A DNA stretch of 64,000 bases from Solen grandis (lineage: Eukaryota; Mollusca; Bivalvia; Adapedonta; Solenidae), in assembly GCA_021229015.1 (NCBI GenBank), contig CM037792.1:38156544-38220543 (forward strand), written 5' to 3'. A program made the position numbers and the translations under genes. Positions 35,801-48,611 of the stretch are shown here, one piece after another. A model generated the notes under the pieces. It searched no databases, was not told the DNA's origin, and was given only the letters and a program-made list of their open reading frames with translations. The first letter of the stretch is position 1; each line of letters starts with the position of its first letter.

Positions 35801-36520
35801 AACTTCAGTAAAGAAATAGGTCCCATTTTTCAAATAACATTTACTTTTCACCCTTTTTGGTATGCAAGTTATTACCCCCTGTTTTTGTGTCAAAAGATAA
35901 TTCCCCCTAGGATAAACCCGAGTTTAAGGACACAACAAGAAAGGTTCCCAAAATCTGTCCAGAAAACTTTAAAAAACTCCCAGTAAAACCCGATATACCT
36001 GGACTTTTATTATTTTTCATTTTTTTAAAGCTTCCAAGCATTCCTTTTCTCTGAAAAGTAAACCTTCAAAAGATTGTTTTTCCTATCATTTAATTTTTTA
36101 ACATTATGCTTACCGAGAATTGAATTTAAATTTACATCTAGGGGATCTTTTTTATTGTAAAGAGATTTATAAAATTCTTTTACTCTTGTAATATGTCACT
36201 TTGTTCCGTTATTTGAATATTTTTATTTGTTATTAATTTTGTCATTGATTTGGAAATAAAATTGTTATTCTCAAGACTACAGAAGAATTTACTATTCTTC
36301 TCACCCTGATCGATCCTTTTGCTCTAGATCTGATTTTATTTCTTCCATTTTCTTATCCCTTAATCCCTGAGTTCTTTTCTTTTTTCCTCTAATAAGGTAT
36401 GTTTAGTGTATATTTCTTTTTCAAAGCAAATTAATTTGATCTAGTAGTAATTTTTCCTTTATATCATCTCTTTTCTTTACTCGAGAGCTATAAGCAATAG
36501 TACTACCCCTTATTTCACAC
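32897..36520 (-). pseudogene. L1/Tx1-clade LINE ORF2 inserted into a TGACGTCA monomer
   Basis: The insertion splits the monomer string tatacacat / tctgtgaaaatttgatg and begins (minus-strand 3' end) with a ~20-nt T run at 32,897. On the minus strand I can read decayed reverse transcriptase blocks: TQKQGVITCIPKR (about 35,890), FNRFIGKTLGIIYDLIFYTE (about 35,705-35,646), an RGDPLSPYIF-like motif B trace (about 35,430), GGLRMVNIRFF (about 34,800) and the C-terminal CSFCHTEDETIIQPLYDC (about 34,000). These are hallmarks of L1/Tx1 ORF2. Many frameshifts are present, partly from poor consensus at about 34.2-36.1 kb. Endonuclease not clearly readable. It is the same clade as the fragment at 14.6-15.6 kb. 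Confidence 0.8.
33480..33506. repeat. (GA)n microsatellite
   Basis: gagagagagagagagagaga run within the LINE 3' UTR region. Confidence 0.9.
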
Positions 36521-38110
36521 AGAAGTGTTTCAAAATATTCTGTGAAAATTTGACGAAAATCGGCCCATTAATAATGGCTCTGGGACCGTGTACAAACTTT
36601 TGTAGTCAATTTTTTAAATGTGACGTCATATGACGTCATAGGCTTCTGAAAATCATTGAAATCAAAATTTCAGCGTCTGATTTATTTGTCATTAAATTTT
36701 CATTGTCCTTCGATAATTTCAAAATTAGAAATACTCTTGTTAATATTAGAAATACATCTTCATTTATAGACGTCACGTGACGTCATATGACATTTTTTTC
36801 TCACAAAATGTTTAAAAACTTCCAGAGACCTATATACTGACCAAATATCACTTTTCTATCTTAAAAAGGACCGATTTTATAAGCATTTAAAAATTTACCA
36901 CCTTGGTTCGAATCTTGAATTCGCTATAAAACCATGGACTTTTCGAATTTTGAAAAACGGACACCGAGATGCACAACTAGAACTTAATATACACATTCTC
37001 TGAAAATTTGATGAAAATCGGCCCATTAATAATGGCTCTGGACCGTGTACAAACTTTCGTAGTCAATTTCAAATGTGACGTCATATGACGTCATAGGCTT
37101 CTGAAAATCATTGAAATCGAAATTTCAGCATCTGAAGCATGCGGGGTTAAATTTTCATTGCCCTTCAAAAATTTCAACATATAGAAATAATCTTGTTAGT
37201 ATTAGAAATTCATTATCATATAATGACGTCACGTGACGTCATATGACATTTATTTTCACAAAATGTTTAAAACTCCCAGAGACCTATATACTGACCCAAT
37301 ATCATCTTTCTATCTCAAATAGGACCGATTTTATAAGAATTTGAAAATTTACGACCTTGGTTCGAATCTTGGAATCGCTATAGAACCTTGGACTTTTCGA
37401 ATTTTGAAAAACGGACACCGGGATGCACAACTAGAACTTAATATACACATTCTGTGAAAATTTGATGTAAATCGGTTCATAAACAATGGCTCTGGACCGC
37501 GTACAAACGTTTGTTGCATATTTCAAGTGTGACGTCATATGACGTCATAGGCATATGAAAATCATAGAAATCAAATTTTCAGCGATTGAAGCATGTGTCA
37601 TTAAATTTTCATTGCCCTTCGACAATTTCAACATATAGAAATACTCTTGTTAATATTGTAATACATTATCATATAATGACGTCACCTGACGTCATATGAC
37701 ATTTATTTTCACAAAATGTTTAAAACTTCTAGAGACCTATATACTGACTAAATATCAACTTTCTATCTTAAATAGGACATATTTTATAAGCATTTAAAAA
37801 AATTTACGACCTTGGTTCGAATCTTGGATTCGCTATAGAACCATGGACTTTTCGAATTTTGAAAAACAGACACCGGTATGCACAACTAGAACTTAACATA
37901 CACAATCTGTGAAAATTTGATGAAAATCGGTTCACAAACAATGGCTGTAGACCGCGTACAAACTTTTGTAGCATATTTCAAATGTGACGTCATATGACGT
38001 CATAGGCATATGAAAATCATAGAAATCAAAATTTCATCGCATCAAGTATATCCCATTAAAATTTCATGGCCCTGGGACCATTGCAACATGCTTAAATTTA
38101 CGCTCAGTTT
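36521..38110 (-). repeat. TGACGTCA monomer array, left arm part 2
   Basis: Four monomers at ~455 bp spacing; gaccg(c/t)gtacaaac recurs near 36,590, 37,045, 37,498 and 37,951. Palindromic double sites lie at about 36,622, 37,076, 37,224, 37,530, 37,678 and 37,985. Ends with gaagaaaaaaagaataagaa, the family's terminal block. Confidence 0.9.
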
Positions 38111-38157
38111 GGAAGAAAAAAAGAATAAGAAGAATAAAAAAACATAACAAACCCAAT

Positions 38158-38545
38158 AGGACTTTCTGCTTTAAGCAGAAAGTCCTAATATAAAACATAA
38201 CAAACCCAATAGGACTTTCTGCCGAAAGGGCAGAAAGTCCTAATAAGAAGAAGAATAATAAAAAAACAGTACAAACCCAATATGACTTTCTGCCTGTAGG
38301 CAGAAAGTCCTAATAATAATAAAAAACATAACAAACCAAAGGCTTTCTGCTTTAGGCAGAAAGCCCTAATAAACAGTAGAAACCCAATAGGACTTTCTGC
38401 TATAGCAGAAAGTCCTAATAATAAAAAACAGTACAAACCCAATAGGACTTTCTGCCCTTTCGGCAGAAAGCCCTAATAAAAACATTATAAAAACAATAGG
38501 TCTTTCTGCTAGAGGCAGAAAGCCCTAATAAACAGTACAAACCCA
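38158..38545 (-). repeat. Tandem hairpin array, seven short units (left)
   Basis: Seven units of ~50-65 bp, each holding AGGACTTTCTGC, a 4-7-nt variable centre, and GCAGAAAGTCCT or a one-base variant (GCAGAAAGCCCT). Units are joined by aataata-rich spacers with acagtacaaacccaat. The centres include tttaa, cgaaagg, ctgtag, tttag, tata, cctttcg and tagag; several extend the stem by pairing. The array replaces the usual junction module after a monomer block. Confidence 0.9.
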
Positions 38546-39744
38546 TATCGACAGTAACATGCACTCGTAGTTAAACATCTTGGGATGTCAGACAATCTTG
38601 AAATGACATGCACCTGTAGAAGATATCAATCCATATGTTTAAAAACGATGGAGATCAGTACAGAAGTATCAGCTGTAGAGCATTTACTTGTTGACAATGT
38701 CAGTTGAATGTCTGGTAACGTCAGACGAAAAATATCACTGCATTGCAAAAGTCGTTGTTTTAATTTTTCTCCCATTAATATTTCATGACCGTAGTTACTT
38801 TGCATCACATAAAAATTAATGCATAAAAGAGTGGAGGGAAATCGTGTCCTCCAAGGTTCAATGCCAGGCCTTCCTCTTTTTGCATGCAGAAATCATTATT
38901 TTCAATTTAACTTTCTTATATAAAGTCTAATTTTAAAATGCTAGGTACCCTTCAAAAGGTCTTCAAATTATCTACATTTCATACGCTTTATGTATAAACT
39001 TATTGTTAACAGTTATCGAGATAAAAACGGCTAATCCTTGAGAAAACACCAAATATCGAGTCAAAATTATGTCATGTCATATGGTTTTTGCACTATAACT
39101 TTGTCATTACTGAACTGATTTTCAAATGCTGCATACCTATTGAAAGGTACAAATGTGCTCTAAAACACTTGTTCATATTGTTATTTTAAAAAAATCAATA
39201 TCAACATGGCAAAGACGTTAAAAATAACTGCAGAAAAGCAAGACAAAATGGTTGTTGCGATCTATTATTTTTCTAATAACTTTCTTCAGTGAAGTCTAAT
39301 TTTATAATGCTGGGTACCATTTGAAAGGACTTCAATTCTCTACATATCGTACGCTTTATATATGAACTTATGTTTAACTGTTTTCGAGATATAAGCTGTT
39401 AAACCTCGAGAAAACTGCAAATTTGCAATAGAAAAAATAGTCATTTCTGATTCGATCTTAAAATGCTGCACATCAGCAGAAAGATAAGAATGTGCTCTAA
39501 AATATTTGCTCATATTATTATCAACAAAAATCAATACCTTACGCGATATCAGTTGTGAAATGCTGTTGGGGTCACTACATATTTAGTTTTCCTGCCATAA
39601 CTAAACCGTTTCAAGCCTGATCTTCAAAAACCGGATGTCATCTGAAAGGTCTTTTAGAAAGCACTATATATATAATACCCATAGTCTCTTGATAGAATAT
39701 ATATTTCGTTTTTGAGATATGAAGCTACAAAGAAAAGAAGATGG
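38546..39744. repeat. Degenerate block-B-like repeats
   Basis: Repeats of tttcttatataaagtcta and catacgctttatgtataaac (about 38,910-39,000 and 39,280-39,365) link it to block B. No gene. Confidence 0.55.
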
Positions 39745-40345
39745 CCCTAAATCGCTCACCTGAGAAACATTGTTCTCAATGGCCTACTTTTTGACCCCAA
39801 ATGAGCTTTCATGCTAATAAACATTCTGACCAAGTTTGGTGATGATTGGATCATAAATATGGCTTCTAGAGTGTAAACAAGATTTTACATCAATTTGACC
39901 TCGTAACTTTTTGACCCAACGTGACCCAGTTTCGAACTTGTTCAAGCTTTCATGCAGATAAACATTTTGATAAGGTTTGGTGAAGATTGGATCAAAAATA
40001 TGGCCTGTAGAGTGTTAACAAGCAAACTGAATAGTGCTAATAAAATTTTTATGATTTGACCTAGTAACCTAGTTTGTTACCCCACATGACCCAATTTCGA
40101 ACTTGTCCAAGCTCTCATGCAGATTAACATTCTGGCCAAGTCTGGTAAAAATTGGATTAAAAATATGGCCTCTAGAGTGAAACAGGTGACATTTTTGAAC
40201 CCACATGGCCTAGTTTCGAACTTGCCATTAAACATTCTGACCAAGTTTGGTGAAGAATGGGTAAAAACTGTGGCCTCTAGAATGTTAACTGTTGACGACG
40301 AACGAAGCGGCATCACAATAACTTCGTGCTCAGGTGAGCTAAAAA
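39745..40345 (+). repeat. Dispersed tandem repeat (~120-185 bp unit), bivalve type
   Basis: Four imperfect units contain ttctgaccaagtttggtgaa, then gattggatcaaaaatatggc and ctctagagtgttaac. Starts gctcacctgag and ends ctcaggtgagct, forming an inverted pair at its edges. I recognise this as a common mollusc repeat; no search was run. Confidence 0.75.
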
Positions 40346-40870
40346 CAATATTTGACATATGACCTTGACCTTTCATATTTTCCGGAAACGGAAGTTACCA
40401 TTCACAATGGAACACGTATCTGCACATGTTGTGAAAAAAATATGCAAATCGGTCTAAAAACCACTATTTTTAAATTAAATGTTTGGTAATTATGACGTCA
40501 TATGACGTCGAATTTTTCAGCATGTAAAGTAAACCTCAGGATACAGATGCTATCCAAATTTCAGCTTTCTAGCACATCTAGAAGCGAAGTTATGATTAAA
40601 TGAATTTTGACGTTTTTGGTTCGAATCTTGGTTCAGCCATAGTTTCCTGGTCTTTTCATATTTTCAAATATGGAAGAAGTATGCACATCTAGGACCTAAT
40701 GTACACATTCTGTAAAAAAAAAAATCATGAAGATCCGTCAAAAAATGTAGGCTGTAGACCGCGAAAAAACTTTTGTTGCAGTTTTCAGTAATGACGTCAT
40801 TTGACGTCACTGAAAATTAAAACACTGCAGCTCGAAAGTGATTCTATTTTGTTGATCATTGTAAAAAAAT
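40346..40870 (-). repeat. Divergent TGACGTCA monomer at the turn-around
   Basis: Left-arm orientation (gttcgaatcttggttcagcc, tgtagaccgcg), more diverged than others. At about 40,870-40,890 the orientation flips. Confidence 0.75.
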
Positions 40871-40884
40871 TGAACGTTCTATCC

Positions 40885-43252
40885 CTACAAAAGTTTGTAC
40901 GCGGTCTACAGCCATTGTTTGTGAACCGATTTTCATCAAATTTTCACAGATTGTGTATATTAAGTTCTAGTTGTGCATCTCCGTGTCCGTTTTTCAAAAT
41001 TCGAAAAGTCCATGGTTCTATAGCGAATCCAAGATTCGAACCAAAGTCGTAAATTTTTTAAATGCTTATAAAATCTGTCCTTTTTAAGATAGAAAAGTGA
41101 TATTTAGTCAGCATATAGGTCTCTAGAAGTTTTAAACATTTTGTGAAAATAAATGTCATATGACGCCAAGTGACGTCATTATATTATACTGTATTTCTAA
41201 TACTAACAAGAATATTTCTATATGTTGAAATTGTCGAAGGTCAATGAATATTTAATGACACATGCTTCAAACGCTGAAATTTTGATTTCTATGATTTTCA
41301 TATCCAATATTCGAACTATTGACGTCAAATTTTAATACGTATAAAATCGTTTCCAGATGAGTTTGAAATCTAATATTTGGAAAGTAAATAAGTCTCCAAA
41401 AGTGCTTTACATTCTATGAAGATGAACGTCATTTGACGTCATATGACGTCATAAGGTCAAAAATTATTTCTGATATATACGCGTAAATTTAATATGTTGT
41501 TAACTTCCCAGGACCATGAAATCTTATGGTATATACTTTAGAAATGCTGTTTCAGACAATATAATTTCTATTTCAATACATTTGATAGGCATATGACGTC
41601 ATATGACGTCACACTTGACATATTCTACAAAAGTTTGAACGCGGTCTACAGCCATTACTTATAAACCGATTTTTATCTTTTTTTCACAGAATTTGTATAT
41701 TAAGATCTAGTTGTGCATCCCGCTATCCGTTTTTCAAAATTCTAAAAGACCATGGTTCTATGGAGAATCCAAGATTCGATCCGAGTTCGTTAATTTTCAA
41801 ATGCTTATAAAATCGGTCCCATATGAGATAGAAAGTTGATATTTGAACATTATGTAGGTTTATGGATGTCTGAACGATTTTCTGAAAATAAACGTCATGT
41901 GACGTCAGATGACGTCATTACATGAAAATTATTTCTAATATTTACAAGAAAATTTCTATATGTTAAAATGGTCCATTAAAATGTAAATTATATGACATTT
42001 TGCTTCAAACGTTGATATTTTTAATTCTACAATTTTCATATGCCTATGACGTCATATGACGTTACACTTGCCATATGCTATTAAAGTTTGTACGCGGTCT
42101 ACAGCCATTGTTTATGAACCGATTTTCATAAAATTTCACAGAAAGTGTATATTAGGTTATAGTTGAGCATCCCGGTGTCCGTTCTTCCAAATTCAAAAAT
42201 GCAAAGGTTTTATGGCGGATCCAATATTCAAACCATTGACGTCAAATTTTAAATACGTATAAAATCGTTTCCAGATGAGTTAGAAATCTAATATTTGGAA
42301 AGTAAATAAGTCTCCAAGAGTGCTTTATATTCTATGAAGATGAACGTCATTTGACGTCATATGACGTCATAAGGTCAAAAATTATTTCTGATATATATGC
42401 GTAAATTTAATATGCTGTTAACTTCCCAGGACCATGAAATCTTATGGTATATACTTTAGAAATGCTTTAGAATGCAATGTAATTCATATTAATTTGACGT
42501 TATATCACATCAGATTTGACGTCAGGACAAAAAAGTTTTACGCGGTGTACAGCCATTATTTTTGGACCAATTTTCAGCAAATTTCAAAGAATGTATATGT
42601 AACACTCTAGTTGTGTATCCCGGGTTCTGTTTTACAAATTTGAAAAGACGAAAAGGCAATGGTTCTATGGCGAATCCAAGTTTCGAAACATTGACGTCAA
42701 ATTTCAAAAACATATAAAATCGCTTCGAGATGATTTAGAAAGTTGATATTTGGACTGAATATTAGTCTTTAAGACTTATTTATATTCTGTGAGGATTAAC
42801 GTTATTTGACGTCATAAGGTCAAAAAGAATGTTAATATATCTACGCGTTAATTTCTATATGTTGCAAAGATGCAAGGAGCATGAAAAAATTACTTGATAT
42901 ATTTAAGATACTTAATATTTCATTTCATTGATTTTCTTATGCCTATGATGTCATGTGACATCAAACTTGACGATGTCTACACACTCTTGTACGCGGTCTA
43001 CAGCCATTATTACAGGATGGAATTCGAATTGTAAGCGTTTTAAATAAATTTGATTTGTAACATAGATTATAAAAATAGTCCAAGTTAAATAAATCGATAT
43101 AAAAAATGATTTTCAGTTACTTTTGCCATTTCCTCCAAGTTAAATGGTTTATTTTTCAAAGTTCATTTAAGTTATGGCCATACAAAAGCAAGTTAAAGGC
43201 TGCAATTTCATATCCTCTTACTTTTTTTGCTTTTAAGTATTTGACAAATGTA
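40885..43252 (+). repeat. TGACGTCA monomer array, right arm part 1
   Basis: Reverse-complement orientation. The landmark tacgcggtctacagccat recurs near 40,903, 41,640, 42,093 and 42,990, with a variant at 42,540. Part of it (about 41.4-43.3 kb) is the inverted partner of 29.1-31.0 kb, where paired positions add to about 72,430. Confidence 0.9.
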
Positions 43253-43293
43253 GCAGAAAGTCCTATCATTCGTATCAACGAATGAAATCTAGT
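43253..43293 (+). repeat. Junction hairpin module (stem CATTCGT/ACGAATG)
   Basis: GCAGAAAGTCCTAT (43,253-43,266), stem 43,267-43,273, loop ATCA, stem 43,278-43,284, AAAT, CTAGT (43,289-43,293), then tattctttttttcttcc. Confidence 0.9.
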
Positions 43294-45471
43294 TATTCTT
43301 TTTTTCTTCCTCTTATATTTGTGTTAATTTCGAGGTGTTGCCATTGACTCAGAACAATGAAAATTTTATGGCATATATTTCAAACCATGAGCTTTCGGAT
43401 GCAATGAATGTCATATTCATATGACGTCACATAACGTCAGATTCGACGTCAGGTGAAAAAGTTTGTATGCGGTCTACAGCCATTGTTTGTGAACTGATTT
43501 TCATCAAATTTTCACAGATTGTGTATATTAAGTTCTAGTTGTGCATCCCTTGTGTCCGTTTTTCAAAATTCGAAAAGTCCATGGATCTATAGCGATTCCA
43601 AGATTCGAACCAAGGTCGTAAATTTTTTAAATGCTTATAAAATCTGTCCTATTTAAGATAGAAAGTTGAGATTTGGTCAGTATATAGGTCTCTAGAAGTT
43701 TTAAACATTTTGTGAAAAAAAAGTCATATGACGTCACGTGACGTCATTATATGATAATGTATTTCTTATATTAACGAGAGTATTTCTATATGATGAAATT
43801 GTCGAAGGGCAATGAAAATTTAATGACACATGCTTCAATCGCGGAAAGTTTGATTTCTATGATTTTCATATGCCTATGACGTCATATGACGTCACACTTG
43901 AAATATGCAACAAAAGTTTGTACGCGGTCCAGAGCCATTGTTTATGAACCGATTTTCATCAAATTTTCACAGAATGTGTATATTACGTTCTTTTGTGTAT
44001 ACCTGTGTCCCTTTTTCAAAATTCGAAAAGTCCAAGCATATATGGCGGATCCAAGATTCGAACCAATGACGTCAATATTTAAATACTTATAAAAACTGTC
44101 CTATTTGAGATAGAAAGTTGAAATTTTGTCAGTTAGTAGGTCTCTGGGTGTCTTAACAATTATGTGAAAATAAACGTCATATGACGTCACGTGACGTCAT
44201 TTGTTTATTATTATTATAATTCGTTTCTTCTTCCTAACTAAACGCTTATTTTAATATGTTGCAATATTCCTAGGACGATGAAATTTTTATGGGTTATTAG
44301 GCACGTGAGGAAATTTTGATTTCACCCCTACTGCATATATGTAGCCATATCTCAATAAATATCGATTTTTGTAAATATATGTATGAATAAGAATTATAGC
44401 TGAATAATTGACGTTTCCAAAGATATTTAGTTTATTAAATTGGTTTACGCAATACAAAGTTATAAGCAAAAAAACTAAATGAAATGAAGCTAATTTTGTT
44501 GATAATATGCTGTTTTCTTGAGGTTTAACAGTCAATATCTCAGAAACGACTGAAGATAAGTTTATACATTATGCGTATAAAATGTAGCATGTTTTAAGAG
44601 TTTTCTAACGGTACCAAGTTTATTGAAATTGGACAACATATAAGAAAGTTACATGGAAAATAAGATATTTCATAATCATGCATCATGAAAATATGGAAAA
44701 GGTCACGCGCAGGGGTCACCAAGCTTAAATACTTGCGCAACGACTTAGAAAAAAAAAAATATATATATATATATCAAATTGCAATTGATGGGCTATATCT
44801 TGATTTTGTATTTTGTTTTTTGTCGAATGTTGACTGTTTCCAAAATAAGCATTGAAGTTAATACATGTACAACGGCACAAGACAAAAATCCGTATTTGCA
44901 ACACTATGTAGCTAGCGAGCAGTTTGCAAGCCTTGAAAAATTCACACGCAGCCCACATTTTAGACCATCTAAAAACTGCATTGTTATGCTAACGATATTC
45001 ATATTGCATCAGTTTGTAGGCTGGGATGTACCTTTCAAAATATCACATAGTTCGAAATTTCAGGAATTTATGGCAAAACTACGGAAGCCCAAACACGCCA
45101 AAATCGCTAAATACGTTTAACTACGTTACAGGTGTCGAAAGGATATAGCACTATACAAATATTCAATACTTCTTCCTACTGAGGCTAAAATTAAACAAGG
45201 TTACAACTGAGCTGGAGTGATGAAATTCTATGTGTGATGAAAGTTGGAAACTTACATTTGAACACTGTTTCATTTTTCTTTCATGTCATATGACATAGTA
45301 TAAATTTTGTATGTAAACTACATGTGCAAGATATGGGCGGACTTTTATTAAAATTCACAGAATGTGTTCTATTTGTGCTATTTTATATAGAAATAGAGGA
45401 GATAGAAAGTTGTAATTTGGACAGATTATCTATTATGTCATCTTCTATATATACTATATAAAGCAGATGTT
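43294..45471 (+). repeat. TGACGTCA monomers plus block C (right arm part 2)
   Basis: Starts ttattctttttttcttcctc. Two monomers (landmark near 43,468 and 43,921), then a second internal start-like block (cttcttcctaactaaacgct, about 44,227), then block C, the inverted partner of 31.7-32.7 kb. Confidence 0.85.
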
Positions 45472-45512
45472 GCAGAAAGTCCTATCATTCGTTTAAACGA
45501 ATGTTATGTAGT
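45472..45512 (+). repeat. Junction hairpin module (perfect 18-nt palindrome)
   Basis: GCAGAAAGTCCTAT then CATTCGTTTAAACGAATG (45,486-45,503), then ttatgtagttattatta, where CTAGT has become GTAGT. Confidence 0.9.
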
Positions 45513-46702
45513 TATTATTATTATTCTTTTTTTCCAACCTTTTCATGTTGTTATTTCATTAAGTTGCTGAAGGTCTAGGACAAAGAAATTCTATCAACAG
45601 ACACCTGAAGCAATGGCATTTTGGAATATATTATTTTTATCTTCACATGACGTCACATGACGTCAGAACTAAAAATAGCTACCAAAGTTTGTACGCGCTG
45701 TACAGCCGTCATTTATGGACGGATTGTCATGGAATTTTCACAGAAGTTATATATTAAGACCTCATTGTGCAGGATTATATAGGTTTGCCAAGATTCGAAA
45801 AAGCAAAGGTTCTATGGCGAATCCAAGATTCGAACCAAGGACGTCAAATTTTAAATACGTATAAAATCGTTTCTAGATGAGATAGAAAGTTGATATTTGG
45901 CGAGATTATATATCTCTGTGTTTCCTTTGCATTTTGTAAAGATGAACGTCATATGACGTCATATGACGTCATCAAGTTGTATAGAATTTCTGATTTCTTG
46001 ATGTCAATTTTCCTCATGTTGCAAAGCTTCATAGACAATGCAAATTAAATTGTCCTTTGTACATAATCAGGAACATTTAGATTCAATGTTTAAAATTTTC
46101 ATATGACGTCACATGACGTCAGAACTATAAATAACTACCAAAGTTTGTCCGCTCTGTACAGCCGTCATTTATTGATAGATTGGCATGGAATCTTCACAAA
46201 TTATATATTAAGACCTCATTGTGCAGGATTCTATAGGTTTGCCTAGATTCGAAAGAACTAAGGTTCTTTGACGAATCCAAGATTCGAACCAATGACGTCA
46301 AATTTTAAATACGTATAAAATCGTTTCTAGATGAGATAGAAATTTGATATTTAGCAAGCTTATACGTCTCTGTGTTTCCTTTGCATTTTGTAAAGATGAA
46401 CGTCATATGACGTCATCAAATTGTAAAGAATTTCCGATTCCTGAATGTCAATTTACTCATGTTGCAAAGGTTCATAGACAATGAAAATTTAATGTCCTAT
46501 GTAGGTAATCATGAACATTAAGATTTAATGAGTAAAATTTTCATATGACGTCACATGACATCAAAACTTAAAAACGCTACCAAAGTTCATCCGCGCTGCA
46601 CAGCCGTCATTTATACAGAAGTTATATATTACGACTTCATTGTGCAGGATTATATAGGTTTGCCAAAATTCGAAAAACACCAGGTTTGTCATGGTTTGCA
46701 GT
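45513..46702 (+). repeat. TGACGTCA monomers (right arm part 3)
   Basis: Three units with a variant landmark, cgc(t/g)ctgtacagccgtcat or similar, near 45,690, 46,150 and 46,590. Confidence 0.85.
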
Positions 46703-46744
46703 GCAGAAAGCCCTATCTTTTGTTCAAAACAAAAGAAGTCTAGT
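46703..46744 (+). repeat. Junction hairpin module, variant stem CTTTTGTT/AACAAAAG
   Basis: GCAGAAAGCCCTAT, stem CTTTTGTT (46,717-46,724), loop CAA, stem AACAAAAG (46,728-46,735), AAGT, CTAGT. The stem sequence differs from the CATTCGT copies on both arms in matching fashion. Confidence 0.9.
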
Positions 46745-48611
46745 TATTATTATTATTATTATTCTTTTTTTCTTCCTAACTAAACGCTTATTTTTATATG
46801 TTGCAATGGACCTAGGACGATGAAATTTTTATGGCTTATTAGCCACGTGAGGAAATTTTGATTTCAATGATTTTCAGCACCCTATAACGTCACATGACGT
46901 CACAGCTAAAAATAGTGAAAAATGGTGTTCGCGCTCTACAGCCGTCATTTATGGTCGGATTTTCTTCAAATTTTCACAGATGGTACATCTTGAAACTAAG
47001 GTGTGCATATTCTGTCAGCTAACCGAAATTCCGAAAGACCGAAGTTTCGTGGCTGAAATAAGATTCGAACATAGGACCGAAAATTTCATTTTAGGATTAA
47101 AGAGCTTCTGGATGAGATAAAAAGTTGAAACTTACACAGTTTACAGTTCTCTAGAATTTCTACACATATTTTGAGTCTTGACGTCTTATAACGTCATGTG
47201 ACGTCATAAGCATACTTTTTAATTTTCATTTTAGAGCAATGATTTTGACATGATGCCAGTTGTTCAGAATCATGAAAATTTCAGAGTTATGACAGTAAAG
47301 TATGCGCTTTTTAACAAAAGCATCTTCAGGACCCTGTGGTATCATGTGACGTCACAGCTAAAAATAGTGTAAAAAGGTGTTAACGCTCTACAGCCGCCAT
47401 TTATGGTCGGATTTTCTTCAAATTTTCACAGATGGTACATCTTGAAACTAAGGTGTGCATATCCTGTCAGCTAACCGAAATTCCGAAGTTCTGTGGCTTA
47501 AATCAGATTCGAACATAGGACCGAAAATTTCATTTTAGGATTAAAGAGCTTCAGAATGAGATAGAATTTTGAAACTTACACAGTTTGCAGTTCTGTAGAA
47601 TTTCTACATATATTTTGGGTCGTGACGTCAAATGTCGTCATGTGACGTCATAAGCATACTCTTAATTTTCATTTTAGGAAATGATTTCTACATGATGCCA
47701 GTTGTTCAGAATAATGAAAATTTCAGAGTTATGAAAGTAAAGTATGCGCTTTTGAACAAAAGCATCTTCAGCACCCTATGATGTCATGTGACGCCAGAGC
47801 TATAAATAGTGAAAAAAATTGTTAACGCTCAAACAGCCGCCATTTATTGTCTGATTTTCTTCAAACTTTCACAGATGGTACATCTTGAAATTAAGGTGTG
47901 TATATCCTGCCAGCTAACCGAAATTCCGAAAAACCGAAGTTCTGTGGCTGAAGTAAGATTCGAACATAGGACCAACAAATTCATTTTAGGATTGAAGAGC
48001 TTCAGGATGAGATAGAAAGTTGAAACTTACACAGTTTGCAATTCTGCAGAATTTCTACAAATATTTTGAATCGTGACGTCATAGGACGTCATAAGCATAC
48101 CACTTAATTTTAATTTGGGGCAATGATTTCGACATGATGCCAGTTGTTCAGAATAATGAAAATTTCAGAGTTATTGCAGTAAAGTATGCGCTTTTGAGCA
48201 ACAGCATTTTCAGCACCCTATGACGTCACCTGACGTCAGAACTAAAAATAGTGAAAAATGGTGTTCGCGCTCTACAGCCGCCATTTATGATCAGATTTTC
48301 TTCAATTTTTACAGATGGTACATCTTGATACTAAGGTGTGAATATTTTGTCAGCTAACCTTAATTCCGAAAAACCGAAGTATTGTGGCTGAAGTAAGATT
48401 CGTACATAGGATCTTTAAACTAGAAAACAAGTTTGTAGTCATGTCCTGACATCATATGACATCATGTTAAGTCACAGATTAATACTTAGTTCTTATCATT
48501 TGCACTAATTTCGGAATATAATGTCAATTGTTCAGCATGAACATGAAATACTACCAGAGGTGAGTCATTACATGAAACTTCTATCACCTGCTTTTTGCAT
48601 TAACACAGCTT
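46745..48611 (+). repeat. TGACGTCA monomers, third subtype (right arm part 4)
   Basis: Four ~440-bp units (landmark gctctacagccg(t/c)catt near 46,935, 47,385, 47,825 and 48,265) with their own consensus: cagctaaccgaaattccgaa and ggtacatcttgaaactaagg. Confidence 0.9.

Noticed and set aside
38158..38545. CRISPR array (short palindromic repeats with spacers)
   Set aside because: The spacers are conserved, not unique, the palindromes themselves vary, and the context is animal repeat DNA with LINEs and SINEs.
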